Shown here one piece after another: positions 46,273 through 54,531 of a stretch of 64,000 nt of DNA. How positions within the stretch are numbered: position 1 is the stretch's first letter; every line of letters starts with the position of its first letter. This DNA comes from JBDHDH01 sp039591615. GTDB taxonomy: Bacteria > Gemmatimonadota > Gemmatimonadetes > Gemmatimonadales > GWC2-71-9. The position numbers and the translations under genes are program-made. The DNA lies in the NCBI GenBank assembly GCA_039591615.1, contig JBDHDH010000007.1:1-64000 (forward strand). The letters are read 5' to 3'. The notes under the pieces were generated by a model. That model searched no databases, was not told the origin of the DNA, and worked only from the letters and a program-made list of their open reading frames with translations.

Positions 46273-49151
46273 TCGAGCGGGCGGCCATGCTGCGGTTTCT
46301 CGCGGTCATGACGGGGCTCTCGCTGATGGCGTGCGGCAGCGCGCCGGGGCCCACGCCGGCTCCCGCTCCCGAGCCCGCCGCGGCGAGCGCGCCGTTGGAG
46401 GCCGTCCAGGCCGACCTCACGGGCGTCGCTCCACCCGAGCCCGTGCTGCCGCCTCAGTTGGCGCTCCTGGCGGGGCTGATGCCACTGCGGAGCATAGGAG
46501 CCGACACGTTTCGGGTGGCCCATCCCACATACGACGGTCGCGGCGTCGTCATCGCAATCCTGGACAGCGGGATCGATGTCGGCGTGCCGGGCCTCCGACG
46601 GACGAGCACGGGGGAGCGGAAAGTGCTCGACCTCAGAGACTTCTCGGGCGAGGGACGCGTTCACCTGGCTGCCATGCGTCCCGAGTCCGAGAGTGTGGTG
46701 ACGGTGGAGGGACATCGTTTGGAGGGATTCGGGCGCGTCGCCCGTGTGGCGGCACCGCCGTACTACGCAGGTGTCTTTCAGGAGATTCGGCTGGGGACGG
46801 CCCCGGAAGGCGACGTCAATGGCAACGGCTCGATCACCGACGAGTTTCCCATGGTGGTGGCCAAGGCCAGTAGCGGTTGGGTGCTGTTCGCGGACACGAA
46901 CGGTGACCGATCCCTAGATGACGAATCGCCGGTTCACGATTTCGCCGTGGCAGGTGAGACCCTCGCGTTTGGTAGTGCTCCGGGAGCCACCGACCCTGGT
47001 CCGATGACCATCGCCGTGAACTTCGAGGAACACGACGGAAGGCCGTTTCTCGACTTGTTCATGGATAACTCGAGCCACGGGACCCACGTAGCGGGAATCA
47101 GCGCCGGTCACGGACTCTTCGGCGTCGAGGGATTCGACGGTGTCGCTCCCGGTGCCTGGCTGCTCGGTATCAAGATCTCGAACAATGCTCGAGGCGGCGT
47201 GTCGGTCACCGGGAGCATGCTTCGCGGCCTCAACTATGCCGCTGATTTCGCGGAGCAACGCGGTCGTCCCCTCGTCGTGAACTTGAGCTTCGGTGTGGGG
47301 AACGAGGTGGAGGGAGCAGCTGCCATCGATTCCCTCATCAATGAGTTTGCCCTCAAGCATCCGGACGTGCTCGTCGTCATCAGCGCGGGCAACGACGGTC
47401 CCGGTCTCTCGACCGTCGGCTTCCCGGGCTCAGCTGAGCTCGGGCTGTCGGTGTGTGCACTCTTTCCCGGCGTGTTCGCCAGGCCTCCCGAACCCGGCGT
47501 GCCGCCATCGGCCGACGTGTTGGGTTGGTGGAGTGGTCGTGGGGGAGAAGTGGCGAAGCCCGACGTTTGCGCCCCTGGACTTGCCTTTTCGAGCGTTCCC
47601 CGGTGGCGGACCGGTGAAGAGGTATCGGGTGGCACGAGCATGGCCGCTCCACACGTGAGCGGTGCGGTGGCGTTGTTGCTGTCGGCCATGCAGCAGCAGG
47701 GAAGGCGGGTTCGGGCAGTGGACCTCAAGCGAGCGCTCATGGCGGGAGCGTCCCAGATTCCCGGAGCCACCGTCCTCGATGCGGGGGCCGGGGTCGCTGA
47801 CGTCACCGGTGCCTATCGATGGTTGCTTGCCGCACACCAGACGGGCGTCTACGAGGTGCGCGCGCTGGATGAAGATGGCGTGAGCTCGGCCGCCTTTCGG
47901 CGCGCGGGGCTGCGGACCGCTGGGGATACCCTCCAGCGCTTCGTCATTCGTTCGGTGGGCGGGCAGCCCGCAGCACGGCTGCTCCTGGAATCGGATGCGG
48001 CATGGCTGCGCGCGCCGCCGATGGTCGAACTGCAGGGTCGCCCCGAGACCGTCACGGTGCGATACGACGCGTTTGGCCTCCGACGCCCTGGCGCGTACGT
48101 CGGCACGGTCTGGGCACGACCCGCCACGGACACCATCGCAGGCCCATCTCTCGGCCTAGTCAATACGGTGGTCGTTCCTCACGCGCTCGACCGTCCATTC
48201 GCCACGACGGGAGAGCTGGGTCCGGGTGCGATCGCGCGGTACTTCCTCGACGTGTCCGAAGGACGTGGAGGGCTGCAGGTGCGGCTCGAAGTGGCGGAAT
48301 CCGAGGAGGCAATCCTCTACCTCTTCGAGCCGTCGGGACAACCGTTTCGGGGCGGCAGTAGCCTCACGGCTGGTCAGGAGAGCGGTCGAGTGGCTACAGT
48401 GCACGTGCGAAGCGATGATCTGGTCTCCGGAGTCTACGAGGCGGTGGTGGTGGCCCCGCCGACGGCTGGCGTTCGCTTCTCCCTCGACGCTGCCCTTCCG
48501 ACGGTGGTCCTCACCGCGATCGAACCGGGTCCGCGAGCCGTCGTCCACAACCCCGGGACGGAGTCCCTTCCGGTACGGGTCCGCGGCGAGCTCGTGGGTG
48601 CGGTGCGGACCGAGCACGTCACCGGACGCCACGCCGCGCCCGTGACGCTCCAGCTGGAGCCGCCCCATTGGGCCACTCGCCTCGTTGTCGATGTGTCCGT
48701 TCCACGAGAGCTCTGGCAGCTCCTCACCGATTTTGGCGTCACCGTCTTCGAGAAGAGCGGGAAAAAGGTGAGTGATGCGCCCCTCAACTACGCCTTTGGT
48801 CGACTCGAGATCGATCTGGACTCATCGACGGTTGCTGGTGGCCTCGACCTCGAGTTGTTTCCGGGTTTTGCGCACTTCGAGCCGCCCGAGACCTGGAGCG
48901 CCGACGTGCGCATCGTCTTCGAGCTGCCGGACCCGATCCCCCTCGGCCCGGACAGCATGGCGGCGGAACAGCTGGATCTGGCATCACACGACACGCGGGC
49001 GGTACCGCTCCCGCCGGTCCCGGCGGACATAGCGATACCCGACGGCTTGCAGGCGCTGCTCTCTGTCCGGGTAGACACCCCGGGAACAGTCCCCTCGGTG
49101 GGGCGTGGAGGAACGCCTGTCCCCGTGCGCGCCGTCGATGAGACGCCCTAG
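46269..49151 (+). CDS. S8 serine peptidase lipoprotein, tripeptidyl-peptidase II-like
   Basis: 960 residues. Lipobox LSLMAC (Cys22), then a Pro/Ala linker. Catalytic residues are Asp99 in VVIAILDSGIDVG, His270 in SSHGTHVAGI and Ser457 in GGTSMAAPHVSG. The insert of about 170 residues between Asp and His is the hallmark of tripeptidyl-peptidase II-type subtilases. The last 450 residues form beta-rich domains (RFVIRSVGGQPAARLLLESD and later jelly-roll-like repeats). Anchoring to the outer membrane would be unlike the cytosolic eukaryotic enzyme. GTG 46269 overlaps the upstream stop; ATG 46287 is an alternative. Confidence 0.85.
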   Translation: MIERAAMLRFLAVMTGLSLMACGSAPGPTPAPAPEPAAASAPLEAVQADLTGVAPPEPVLPPQLALLAGLMPLRSIGADTFRVAHPTYDGRGVVIAILDSGIDVGVPGLRRTSTGERKVLDLRDFSGEGRVHLAAMRPESESVVTVEGHRLEGFGRVARVAAPPYYAGVFQEIRLGTAPEGDVNGNGSITDEFPMVVAKASSGWVLFADTNGDRSLDDESPVHDFAVAGETLAFGSAPGATDPGPMTIAVNFEEHDGRPFLDLFMDNSSHGTHVAGISAGHGLFGVEGFDGVAPGAWLLGIKISNNARGGVSVTGSMLRGLNYAADFAEQRGRPLVVNLSFGVGNEVEGAAAIDSLINEFALKHPDVLVVISAGNDGPGLSTVGFPGSAELGLSVCALFPGVFARPPEPGVPPSADVLGWWSGRGGEVAKPDVCAPGLAFSSVPRWRTGEEVSGGTSMAAPHVSGAVALLLSAMQQQGRRVRAVDLKRALMAGASQIPGATVLDAGAGVADVTGAYRWLLAAHQTGVYEVRALDEDGVSSAAFRRAGLRTAGDTLQRFVIRSVGGQPAARLLLESDAAWLRAPPMVELQGRPETVTVRYDAFGLRRPGAYVGTVWARPATDTIAGPSLGLVNTVVVPHALDRPFATTGELGPGAIARYFLDVSEGRGGLQVRLEVAESEEAILYLFEPSGQPFRGGSSLTAGQESGRVATVHVRSDDLVSGVYEAVVVAPPTAGVRFSLDAALPTVVLTAIEPGPRAVVHNPGTESLPVRVRGELVGAVRTEHVTGRHAAPVTLQLEPPHWATRLVVDVSVPRELWQLLTDFGVTVFEKSGKKVSDAPLNYAFGRLEIDLDSSTVAGGLDLELFPGFAHFEPPETWSADVRIVFELPDPIPLGPDSMAAEQLDLASHDTRAVPLPPVPADIAIPDGLQALLSVRVDTPGTVPSVGRGGTPVPVRAVDETP

Positions 49152-49188
49152 CCGATCGCGAACGTCCCCACCCGAGGGTGTGGACAGG

Positions 49189-50556
49189 GTGAACACCGTC
49201 GTACGGATTGCGTCGGGCCAGGGCTTTTGGGGCGACTGGCTCGAAGCTCCGATCCGTCAGCTGCAAGGCGGCCCCATCGACTATCTGATGATGGACTATC
49301 TGGCCGAGGTGACCATGTCCATCATGCAGAAACAACGCTCCCGCGACCCATCGCTCGGCTATGCCAAGGATTTCGTCCCCCTCATGAGGCGGCTCCTTCC
49401 GCCCCTCGTGGAGCGGCGAGTCAGAATCATCGCAAACGCCGGCGGCGTGAACCCGAGCGCGTGCGCAGAAGCGGTTGTCGAACGGGCGCGTGCCCAGGGA
49501 CTCGGTGGCAAGGTCCGGATCGGCATCGTCGAGGGAGACGATATCCTCGACCGTCTGGACGACCTCCTGGCGAAGGGCCACGGCCTGGCAAACCTCGACA
49601 CGGGGGAGCCGCTGGCATCGGTCAAAGACGCGGTGCGGAGCGCGAACGCCTATCTCGGAGCGTGGCCGGTGGTGGAGGCACTCCGTGCGGGGGCCGACGT
49701 CATCGTAACCGGACGGGTGACGGATACCGGGCTTACCCTGGCGCCGATGATTCACGCCTTCGGCTGGAAACGAAACGACTGGGACCAACTCGCTTCGGGA
49801 ACCGTGGCGGGTCACATCATCGAGTGCGGTGCGCAGTGCACGGGTGGGAACTGCCTCGTGGACTGGGAGTCGATCCCCAATATGGCCGATCCCGGATACC
49901 CCATCATCGAGGCGCGGCCCGACGGGACGTTCATCGTGACGAAGCACCCGGGCACGGGGGGACGCGTGACGGTACCGGGGATTACCGAGCAATTGGTGTA
50001 CGAAATGGGTGATCCTCACAACTACGTCACGCCGGATTGCATTGCAGACTTCACGACGATTCGTTTGGAACAAGAGACAAAGGACCGCGTTCGCGTCAGA
50101 GGGGTCCGGGGCCGACCCGCAACGGACTCGCTCAAGGTCTCCCTCTCGTATCACTACGGGTACAAGGCCATAGGAACGCTCGTTTACGTTTGGCCGGATG
50201 CTCTCAGGAAGGCTCGCAAGGCCGATCACATTCTGCGTCAGCGGCTGGAACGCCTAGGACTCGCGTTTGACGAGATCCTCACCGAGTTCGTGGGAGTGAA
50301 TGCCGCGCACGGCGGTCTCGCGCCGGAACCGAGCCCAGACCTCGCGGAGGTGCAGCTTCGGGTTGGCGTCCGCTCCCGCAAACGCAGGGAGGTCGAGCGC
50401 TTCACTCGGGAGATTGCCCCGCTGATCTTGAACGGACCCCCGAGCGTCACGGGGTTTGCCGGCGGCCGCCCCAAGGTGGAGGAGATCGTCGCGTATTGGC
50501 CGGCGCTCATCCCGAAGTCCGAGATCCGTCCCAGCGTCACGGTCCTCGAGGCCTAG
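49189..50556 (+). CDS. AtuA family protein (acyclic terpene utilisation, DUF1446)
   Basis: 455 residues from GTG 49189 (GAGGG about ten bases upstream; GTG 49180 is a close alternative). Family features: VVRIASGQGFWGDWLEAP, DYLMMDYLAEVTMSIMQ, NAGGVNPSACAE, GRVTDTGLTLAPM and GHIIECGAQCTGGNC. AtuA is needed for citronellol/geraniol and leucine-type catabolism, but its reaction is not well defined. Its ferredoxin-fold C-terminal domain is here a separate gene just downstream. Confidence 0.85.
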   Translation: MNTVVRIASGQGFWGDWLEAPIRQLQGGPIDYLMMDYLAEVTMSIMQKQRSRDPSLGYAKDFVPLMRRLLPPLVERRVRIIANAGGVNPSACAEAVVERARAQGLGGKVRIGIVEGDDILDRLDDLLAKGHGLANLDTGEPLASVKDAVRSANAYLGAWPVVEALRAGADVIVTGRVTDTGLTLAPMIHAFGWKRNDWDQLASGTVAGHIIECGAQCTGGNCLVDWESIPNMADPGYPIIEARPDGTFIVTKHPGTGGRVTVPGITEQLVYEMGDPHNYVTPDCIADFTTIRLEQETKDRVRVRGVRGRPATDSLKVSLSYHYGYKAIGTLVYVWPDALRKARKADHILRQRLERLGLAFDEILTEFVGVNAAHGGLAPEPSPDLAEVQLRVGVRSRKRREVERFTREIAPLILNGPPSVTGFAGGRPKVEEIVAYWPALIPKSEIRPSVTVLEA

Positions 50557-50561
50557 CCACG

Positions 50562-50933
50562 ATGGGTCAGAAATCCAAGAGGCATGCCTCCAATGCCACC
50601 AAGACCGTTAGACTTCTCCGTCTCGCCCACGCACGCAGTGGAGACAAGGGCAATACGGCGAACGTGGGACTCATCGCCCTCAGACCCGAGTACTATCCGG
50701 TGCTGGTCAAGAAGGTCACGGCTGCCAAGGTGGCGAAGCATTTCCGTGGGGAGATCGAGGGTCCCGTGGAACGTTACGAGCTTCCCAACCTGCACGCTCT
50801 CAACTTCCTTCTATATGGAGCGCTAGGAGGCGGCGGAACCCTTTCGCTGAAGACGGACGCGCAGGGGAAAGTGTTCTCCACCGCTCTCCTGCGCATGGAG
50901 ATTCGAGTGCCAAGGGGGCTCCATGTCCGATGA
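50562..50933 (+). CDS. AtuA C-terminal domain (ferredoxin-fold) protein
   Basis: 123 residues from ATG 50562. LRLAHARSGDKGNTANVGLIA is the signature of the domain that in other AtuA proteins follows the main domain. NLHALNFLLYGALGGGGTLSL and TALLRMEIRVP follow. The gene starts five bases after the main AtuA gene, so the two subunits probably form one complex. It overlaps the hydratase gene by 11 bp. Confidence 0.85.
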   Translation: MGQKSKRHASNATKTVRLLRLAHARSGDKGNTANVGLIALRPEYYPVLVKKVTAAKVAKHFRGEIEGPVERYELPNLHALNFLLYGALGGGGTLSLKTDAQGKVFSTALLRMEIRVPRGLHVR

Positions 50934-51684
50934 CCGCGTGCTCACAGGCCTTTCCAATGGCATTCTGACCGTCACGCTCCACCGACCCCACAAGCGCAAC
51001 GCGATGGACACAGCGATGGTCGACGCACTCCTCGCTCAGCTCGACGAGGCGGATTTGAGCACCGCCATTCGCGTTATCGCCTTGCGTGGTGCGGGGAAGG
51101 ACTTTTGCGGTGGTGCCGATCTCGCAGAGCTCCTCGCTTCCGTCGACAACATGCCTCAGGAGAATGCAGCGAGCGCGGCGCACCTTGGTGAGGTGTTCGT
51201 GCGCATGCGCCGGCTCCCCAAGCCGGTAGTCGCTGTGGTACATGGTCGGGCTCTCGCCGGCGGCTGCGGCCTGGCGACGGCATGCGATCTGGTGGTGGCG
51301 CGTCCAGACGCCGTGTTTGGCTACCCAGAAGTTCAGCGCGGTTTTGTGCCGGCAATGGTCATGGCAATGCTTCGGCGGGCCGTAGGCGAGAAGACTGCGT
51401 TCGATCTCGTTGCCACCGGTCGCCTTCTCACTGCCGAGGCCGCCCGGGACCTGGGCCTAGTAGCCCGTGTGTTCGGGACGGAGCGTTTCGAAGAGGAGGT
51501 CGACGGGTTTCTCCTCCAACTCGTCGGCGCCAGCGCCTCCGCGCTCGCCCTCATCAAGCGGCAGCTCTACGATCTGGACGGACGGAGCTTTGAGGATGGC
51601 ATTGCCCTAGGTGCGGAGGTGAACGCGGTCGCGCGATCCACGCCGGACTTCAAAGACGCGGTGGCTAAGTTTCTCGAGCGGTGA
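50923..51684 (+). CDS. Enoyl-CoA hydratase/isomerase family protein
   Basis: 253 residues, crotonase fold. GILTVTLHRPHKRNAMDTAM, the oxyanion-hole segments ALRGAGKDFCGGADLAEL and VHGRALAGGCGLATACDLVVA, and the PEVQRGFVPAMV region. The Glu of the second catalytic position is in YPEVQRG. The context (acyl-CoA carboxylase plus AtuA) suggests hydration of a methylglutaconyl-CoA- or isohexenylglutaconyl-CoA-type product, but the substrate is inferred. Confidence 0.9.
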   Translation: MSDDRVLTGLSNGILTVTLHRPHKRNAMDTAMVDALLAQLDEADLSTAIRVIALRGAGKDFCGGADLAELLASVDNMPQENAASAAHLGEVFVRMRRLPKPVVAVVHGRALAGGCGLATACDLVVARPDAVFGYPEVQRGFVPAMVMAMLRRAVGEKTAFDLVATGRLLTAEAARDLGLVARVFGTERFEEEVDGFLLQLVGASASALALIKRQLYDLDGRSFEDGIALGAEVNAVARSTPDFKDAVAKFLER

Positions 51685-52631
51685 TTCGCCAACCGCGGTG
51701 TGGAGGGATGGTCGCCTGGTCTCTCGCGGCCGGGGTGCTCGCGGCATGCGGTTCCGAGCCGCGGGTCAGCACCGATGCGCTGCAGGTCGACTACAGCACC
51801 GGGACCCACGTGGTGCTGCTGGGTACGGGTACCCCGAATGCGGAACCAGACCGGTCGGGGACGGCCGTCGCGGTCCTCTCCGAGGGCAAGGCGTACCTGG
51901 TGGATGCCGGCCCCGGCGTGGTACGGCGCGCCTCTGCTGGGCTACGCCGCGGCATGGGCCCCCTTCGGGTTCCCGATCTGGACATCGTATTCCTCACACA
52001 TCTTCACAGCGATCACACCGTAGGGCTGCCAGACTTGATGCTGACACCGTGGGTCCTCGGTCGCGACCGACCCCTTCGCGTTTTGGGCCCCCCTGGAACC
52101 GCGGCGCTGATGGAGCACTTGCTCGCAGCCTACTCAGAGGATATTCGCATTCGCACGAGCGGACTGGAGCCGTCAAACGATACCGGCTACCGGGTGCACG
52201 CGACCGAAGTCGACTCGGGCGTCGTCTTCGAGGACGAACGCGTCAAGGTCACTGCGTTCCCGGTGAAGCATGCGTCGTGGCCCTCCGCGTTCGGCTACCG
52301 TTTCGACGCGGCAGATCGATCCGTCGTCATATCTGGCGACGCAGCGCCGAGTGAGGTGGTGGTCGCCCACTGCGACGGCTGCGACGTGTTGGTGCACGAG
52401 GTCTACTCTGGGGTGAGCTTCGAACGCCGAGCGCCCCAATGGCAGCGATATCACGCGAGCGCACACACGTCGGCGATTGAGCTCGCGGACCTCGCTAGGC
52501 GGGCGCGACCGGAGCTCCTCGTCCTGTATCACCAGTTGTTGTGGGGGACGAGTCCGGAGGAGTTGGTGGACGAGATCAGGCAGGTGTGGGATGGCGAGGT
52601 CGCGTTTGGGGTTGACCTAGGGGTGTACTAG
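51681..52631 (+). CDS. MBL-fold metallohydrolase lipoprotein
   Basis: 316 residues; GTG overlaps the upstream stop (GTGA). Lipobox GVLAAC (Cys23). The metallo-beta-lactamase fold is complete: VVLLGTGTPNAEPDRSGTA, the metal motif THLHSDHTVG (HxHxDH), AFPVKHASWPSAFGYRF, ISGDAAPS and a late His in YHASAHTS. The layout is like RNase Z/arylsulfatase-type hydrolases, but a lipoprotein anchor puts it in the envelope, so a tRNA role is unlikely. Substrate unknown. Confidence 0.85.
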   Translation: MIRQPRCGGMVAWSLAAGVLAACGSEPRVSTDALQVDYSTGTHVVLLGTGTPNAEPDRSGTAVAVLSEGKAYLVDAGPGVVRRASAGLRRGMGPLRVPDLDIVFLTHLHSDHTVGLPDLMLTPWVLGRDRPLRVLGPPGTAALMEHLLAAYSEDIRIRTSGLEPSNDTGYRVHATEVDSGVVFEDERVKVTAFPVKHASWPSAFGYRFDAADRSVVISGDAAPSEVVVAHCDGCDVLVHEVYSGVSFERRAPQWQRYHASAHTSAIELADLARRARPELLVLYHQLLWGTSPEELVDEIRQVWDGEVAFGVDLGVY

Positions 52632-52693
52632 GGAGGCGATGAGGGCGATGAGGGCGATCGAGGGGGATGGAGGGGGATGGAGGGCGATGCGGG
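52631..52693. repeat. GATG-rich short tandem repeat
   Basis: About six units of 9-10 bp with consensus GGGSGATGGA (variants GGCGATGA, GGGCGATCGA, GGGGGATGGA), starting at the stop codon of the MBL gene. A related repeat lies at 54182-54218, beyond the recQ chimera. It is strongly purine-rich on the plus strand. Seen directly; origin unknown. Confidence 0.75.
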
Positions 52694-52773
52694 AATCGTC
52701 ACCGTGCAGCGGCGATTTGGTTTCTCGTTGGGAATGCCGGCCTCCACATTGATGCCGTACACGACGTGCGGCT

Positions 52774-54183
52774 ATGGGCTCTTATCGATCACTCGAGGCG
52801 CGGGTATCGCACCGACTGGCACAGGCGGTGGCCCGCGCAACCGATTCGTTTCCCAAGGCGGAGCGCCTTGAGCTCACATCGCAGCTGCGGTGCGCCTCGT
52901 TGTCGACACCTGCGAACCTCGCGCAAGGTTGCGCGCCGTTTGAGCGTCGCGACCTCCATCGTCCATCACCTTCCCCCACCCTGACCGACGCCCGCTCAGC
53001 GCTCCGAAGGTTCTGGAACTACGACCGTTTCCACGCTCACCAACGCCGCGCCATCGCTGCTGCGCTGCGTGGTCGAGACTGCCTGGCGATCCTTCCGACT
53101 GGTGGCGGAAAGTCGTTATGCTACCAGGTTCCGGCGCTCCTCCTTCCTGGCGTCACGCTGGTGGTCTCGCCGCTCATCTCCCTCATGCAGGATCAGGTTG
53201 CGGCACTTCGGCGACGTGGACTGCCAGCCGCGTATCTGAGCAGTACACAGGCCCCTCACGTCCAGCGTGCTGTCTGGCGGTTGCTCGGGAATCATCGGCT
53301 CAAGCTGCTCTACGTGGCGCCAGAGCGGATGAGACAACTCGTCTCGGTGGCTAGCACCATGCGGATTTCCTTGTTGGCCGTTGACGAGGCTCACTGTATC
53401 AGCGAATGGGGGCATGATTTTCGACCGCATTTCCGTGCGCTCGGAGGCCATCGGCACGCACTCGGCACTCCCCCGACGCTCGCCGTTACCGCGACCGCGA
53501 CGCCGGCGACACGGGCTGACATCGTTCGGGTGCTGGGCCTCGAGCGACCCGTTTGCATCGTCCAATCGTTCGATCGGGCTAACCTGCATTTCTCCGTGCG
53601 GAAGGTTTCCACGGAGTTGGAGCGGCTGCACGCTCTCACCCGTCTTCTGCCGTCCGAGGACGCCGGCTCAGCGGTCGTCTATGTACCGACTCGAAACCGG
53701 ACAGATGGTGTGACTGCCGTCCTCCGGCGCTGGGGCTTTGCCGCTGCACCGTACCACGCGGGACTGCGTGGTGGGGCCCGAAAGGCGCTGCTAACCAGGT
53801 TCCTGGACGATCGGATCCGTATTATCGTGGCGACCAGCGCCTTCGGCATGGGGATCGATAAGCCGGACGTGCGGCTGGTTGTCCATCTGGGAGTGCCGAC
53901 TCGGCCCGAGACGTACTTCCAAGAAGCGGGGCGTGCTGGCCGAGACGGCAAGCCCGCTGGCTGCGTGCTCCTGTGGCTCCCGCAGGACCTCGCGCTGGCA
54001 GAGCGGATGGCCAGGCGTGCGCCGAGTGCTGCTGCGGGCGAATCAGCGGCCCACCGGGAGGCTCGGCAGAAAGGTCTTCGTGCCATGCGACGCTACTTGA
54101 CGACCGGTAGATGCCGCCGGCGCGTGCTGCTGGATTACCTCGGCGAGCAGCTGGGGCGGTGTGCGGGGTGTGATCGGTGTTGA
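52774..54183 (+). CDS. Chimeric ORF: truncated four-helix-bundle protein fused to short RecQ helicase
   Basis: 469 residues in one frame. Residues 1 to about 60 (YRSLEARVSHRLAQAVARAT, then FPKAERLELTSQLRCASLS and PANLAQGC) match the start of 23S-intervening-sequence four-helix-bundle proteins, cut off midway. From about 70 it is RecQ: ALRRFWNYDRFHAHQRRAI, ILPTGGGKSLCYQVPA (Walker A), LLAVDEAHCISEWGHDF (DEAH), FGMGIDKPDVRLVVHLG and EAGRAGRDGKPAG (motif VI). It ends in the four-Cys zinc site (GRCRRRVLLDYLGEQ, CAGCDRC) and lacks the winged-helix and HRDC domains. No good start codon lies between the two parts, so translation probably begins in the bundle remnant. Confidence 0.75.
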   Translation: MGSYRSLEARVSHRLAQAVARATDSFPKAERLELTSQLRCASLSTPANLAQGCAPFERRDLHRPSPSPTLTDARSALRRFWNYDRFHAHQRRAIAAALRGRDCLAILPTGGGKSLCYQVPALLLPGVTLVVSPLISLMQDQVAALRRRGLPAAYLSSTQAPHVQRAVWRLLGNHRLKLLYVAPERMRQLVSVASTMRISLLAVDEAHCISEWGHDFRPHFRALGGHRHALGTPPTLAVTATATPATRADIVRVLGLERPVCIVQSFDRANLHFSVRKVSTELERLHALTRLLPSEDAGSAVVYVPTRNRTDGVTAVLRRWGFAAAPYHAGLRGGARKALLTRFLDDRIRIIVATSAFGMGIDKPDVRLVVHLGVPTRPETYFQEAGRAGRDGKPAGCVLLWLPQDLALAERMARRAPSAAAGESAAHREARQKGLRAMRRYLTTGRCRRRVLLDYLGEQLGRCAGCDRC

Positions 54184-54218
54184 TGGGGCCGATAGAGGAC
54201 GATGGCGGCGGATGAGGA
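54182..54218. repeat. Second GATG-rich repeat after recQ
   Basis: Four units of about 10 bp of the form GATRGxGGMC (GATGGGGCC, GATAGAGGAC, GATGGCGGCG, GATGAGGA), starting at the RecQ stop codon. Related in sequence and period to 52631-52693, so the chimeric gene is flanked by similar repeats. Confidence 0.55.
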
Positions 54219-54531
54219 ATCCGTCCTCGAGGTGGCGGCAGATCAAGAAGGAGGCTTGGAACCGGATCCTACCACCGCGATCACCCGTTCTGTGACACCC
54301 TCCTTACTTGTCCACCGTCATGGTGAACACGGGGCTTCTGCACGTCGACGAGGTTCTCACCGATTTGGCAACGATAGTCGGGTCGAAGTCGCGGATGCAC
54401 CACCTATCCAAACCGCCTCTCAGCCTGCACCTTTTGTGACCGGCTGACCACGAGCCCGTCTCCGGGCTTGCTCGAACCACGACCCCAAGCGCCCACCGCA
54501 TCGCAACACTGAGGGCTGACGAGAGCGTTGC
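54184..54531. other. Intergenic region upstream of the NCS2 permease
   Basis: About 350 bp with no convincing gene. It begins with the GATG repeat. A short hairpin, AGCCCG-TCTC-CGGGCT at 54453-54468, could end transcription from recQ but lacks a T-tract. On the minus strand a frame ends at 54304 with VFTMTVDK, but upstream it only mirrors the permease gene. I see no purine riboswitch fold. Confidence 0.45.

Noticed and set aside
48784..50229. Minus-strand frame opposite the S8 peptidase and AtuA genes
   Set aside because: Spans two unrelated conserved genes, typical of a GC-driven shadow.
52631..52693. CRISPR-like short repeats
   Set aside because: Units are 9-10 bp, contiguous and without spacers, so this is a simple tandem repeat.
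54448..54490. tRNA-like fold in the permease upstream region
   Set aside because: Only one stem-loop forms; there is no acceptor stem, anticodon loop or CCA-adjacent TPsiC arm of proper spacing.
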